Source of the DNA: Clavelina lepadiformis
Lineage: Eukaryota > Chordata > Ascidiacea > Aplousobranchia > Clavelinidae
Assembly: GCF_947623445.1 (NCBI RefSeq)
Contig: NC_135241.1
Span: 21,516,501 to 21,580,500 of the forward strand
DNA length: 64,000 nucleotides
Reading direction: 5' to 3'
The notes beneath the pieces are model-generated. The model saw nothing but the letters and a program-made list of their open reading frames with translations, was not told the DNA's origin and did not search any database. The stretch's first letter is position 1. Every line of letters starts with the position of its first letter. Made by a program: the position numbers and the translations under genes. Below, in pieces: positions 62,897-64,000 of this stretch.

Positions 62897-62912
62897 AGTC
62901 CTAAAAAGGACT
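62897..62912 (-). promoter_or_regulatory. Histone-stem-loop-like hairpin B in LINE leader
   Basis: Minus-strand AGTCCT-TTTT-AGGACT: a 6-bp stem and 4-base loop followed by ACC. It matches 14 of 16 positions of the metazoan histone 3' stem-loop consensus; only the basal pair is A–T instead of G–C. It lies 20 bases before the ORF1 ATG. Confidence 0.55.
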
Positions 62913-62967
62913 CCTTACGGTTTACCTCAGTAGCTTCTTTGGGGTGGGGGTTCTAATGGGCGGAGGT

Positions 62968-62983
62968 AGTCCTAATAAGGACT
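62968..62983 (-). promoter_or_regulatory. Histone-stem-loop-like hairpin A in LINE leader
   Basis: Minus-strand AGTCCT-TATT-AGGACT followed by ACCTCC. It has the same stem as hairpin B with one loop change, 71 bases apart, so the two are copies of one unit. Confidence 0.5.
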
Positions 62984-63042
62984 CTTTTCAGTTTTCCTCG
63001 CGCTTAGCTGTGTGAAGGGCGGCTGAATACTCTAAATTCTCA

Positions 63043-63081
63043 CTTTCCAAGACCTTTACCTCCTTTACCACGGCCGGACAT
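63043..63081 (-). pseudogene. Histone H4 N-terminal fragment
   Basis: Minus-strand ATG followed by codons for MSGRGKGGKGLGK, the invariant H4 N-terminus. It is then cut by an in-frame TGA where the sequence becomes LINE leader. The rest of H4 is not found on either side of the LINE. A TATA box precedes it. Confidence 0.85.
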
Positions 63082-63130
63082 GATGAAGTTATTGTATTGT
63101 TTTGAAAGAATCGAAATGCAGCTGATATCT

Positions 63131-63138
63131 GATTTATA
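63131..63138 (-). promoter_or_regulatory. TATA box upstream of the H4 fragment
   Basis: TATAAATC on the minus strand, about 50 bases before the H4 ATG. The position fits a histone promoter, so the fragment includes 5' flanking DNA rather than only transcribed sequence. Confidence 0.45.
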
Positions 63139-63885
63139 ATCGTCTGATTAATAAATAGGCCCCTGCTTCTTACTGTCTTGTCTCTAGTGTTGGTTCTGCG
63201 TATAAATACGTCAGTAATGTCTACAGCGCTCCGCTTGGTGCTCCATATAGTGTACACACATCAGTATGATGTTAATTTTTCATATATCATGAAATTTGTA
63301 TGGTAATCCATAATAAGAAGTGTTCACCAAGAAGATTTGTTAACTGACCATTGTTAGTAGGTGGTTAAAAACACAGATGCATATTTACTAACATTGTAGC
63401 TTATTTGATTGCACATACACTGTTGTATAGAATAAAGGATATCACTGCACTTGCTAAAGCGATTGACAAGTTAACATATAACATGAGAATGCGTTGAAAT
63501 ATAACACACAAAATCAATGGTATCACCGCACTCGACAAATCTAATGTGCGATAGTAGGCTATATTCACTTAAAGTAATTGCATCGCCCGCTGTTCAAAAT
63601 ATTATTTGTCGATGAAAGAAATAGACGCAGATAATGACCTAGCATGCGGTGGCATTAAGTGTGCAACACAGAATGCAAAAATATGTGTATAAAATCAATC
63701 ATGTTCAGAGATTTAATCATCTGTAAGTATATGATCTGGCAGCTTACAAAAGTATAATTTTATTCTAATTTAGAATCCCACTTGGCTTCAAACTATTTCA
63801 TGCTTATGGTTATTTAATAATAAAGTAAGTTTTTTAATGTTTACATTAATTTACATAAAGTACAGCTTTTAATGTCCCAATAAAC
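63139..63885. other. Intergenic, nothing recognised
   Basis: Upstream of the H4 fragment. AT-rich, with no coding sequence or repeat that I can support. Confidence 0.4.
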
Positions 63886-64000
63886 CAGAGGTGACGAACC
63901 TGCGGCCCGCCAAACAATTTTGTGCGGCCCACCAAACGATTTGACAAACGCCCATACATGCAAGGCATATAGGACTTATAGGAAAGGGTTGCCATACCGT
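63886..64000. mobile_element. hAT MITE left ends, cut by the window edge
   Basis: CAGAGGTGACGAACCTGCGGCCCGC at 63886 resembles the CGGCCCG-type hAT end at 47378. The last 16 bases (63985–64000) match the left end of the hAT MITE at 29596–29611 exactly. Right ends are outside the window. Confidence 0.6.

Larger units (their letters stand above)
58020..63042 (-). mobile_element. Non-LTR retrotransposon (L1/Tx1-like), nearly full length
   Basis: On the minus strand: a 5' leader with two hairpins, ORF1, a 139-bp spacer, ORF2, and a short 3' region. ORF1 with a zinc knuckle, an apurinic-type endonuclease at the start of ORF2 and a C-terminal zinc-binding motif fit the L1/Tx1 group. The right border is set where sequence becomes histone H4. 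The left border (3' end) is uncertain within about 58015–58069. No poly(A) or target duplication was recognised. Confidence 0.8.

Noticed and set aside
62988..63257. 89-codon minus-strand frame over the H4 fragment
   Set aside because: It is in another frame; the H4 frame gives the exact conserved N-terminus.
1..64000. CRISPR arrays, bacterial operons, riboswitches
   Set aside because: Intron-rich animal DNA; no regularly spaced direct repeats of that kind were seen.

Overview
This is animal nuclear DNA: AT-rich, with short introns, GT–AG splice sites and chordate gene families. The combination of a one-exon CRF-type neuropeptide, compact multi-exon genes, closely spaced neighbours and many small non-autonomous transposons suggests a solitary ascidian (tunicate, Ciona-like). 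The phylum is an inference, not a proof. Exon models were built by reading splice sites and checking that phases join in frame; every spliced model below gives a length divisible by three.

Layout. 1–2.8 kb: the 3' end of an endogenous LTR element with an envelope-like glycoprotein, polypurine tract and 3' LTR. 3.3–4.7 kb (-): a CARD-caspase. 6.9–8.3 kb (+): the DNA-repair/telomere nuclease Apollo (DCLRE1B), followed after 288 bp by MED23 (8.6–20.1 kb, +), modelled in 32 exons (1398 aa) with an apparent minor-spliceosome AT–AC intron. 20.9–25.8 kb (-): a seven-exon class A GPCR (349 aa). 27.0–27.8 kb (-): an armadillo-like protein, head to head with a 21-exon polycystin-1/PKDREJ-family receptor-channel (28.0–42.8 kb, +; about 2690 aa). 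43.8–44.2 kb (+): a CRF/urocortin-like peptide precursor. 48.0–50.4 kb (+): a glutathione S-transferase with a hAT transposon in an intron. 52.6–55.5 kb (-): ceramide synthase 1 (CERS1). 58.0–63.1 kb (-): an almost complete non-LTR retrotransposon (ORF1 with zinc knuckle, ORF2 with endonuclease and reverse transcriptase). Its 5' end is joined to a histone H4 start (13 codons), followed by two hairpins that resemble histone mRNA stem-loops.

Repeats. At least three hAT-type insertions keep exact 8-bp target duplications. Further inverted-repeat elements lie in introns of MED23 and the polycystin gene. One hAT family occurs at 29.6 kb and again at the last bases of the window.

The host genes do not form one pathway. 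The most notable items are the CRF-like precursor, the histone-derived leader of the LINE, the AT–AC intron of MED23, the polycystin GPS domain that lacks its cleavage triplet, and the possible Apollo–MED23 operon.
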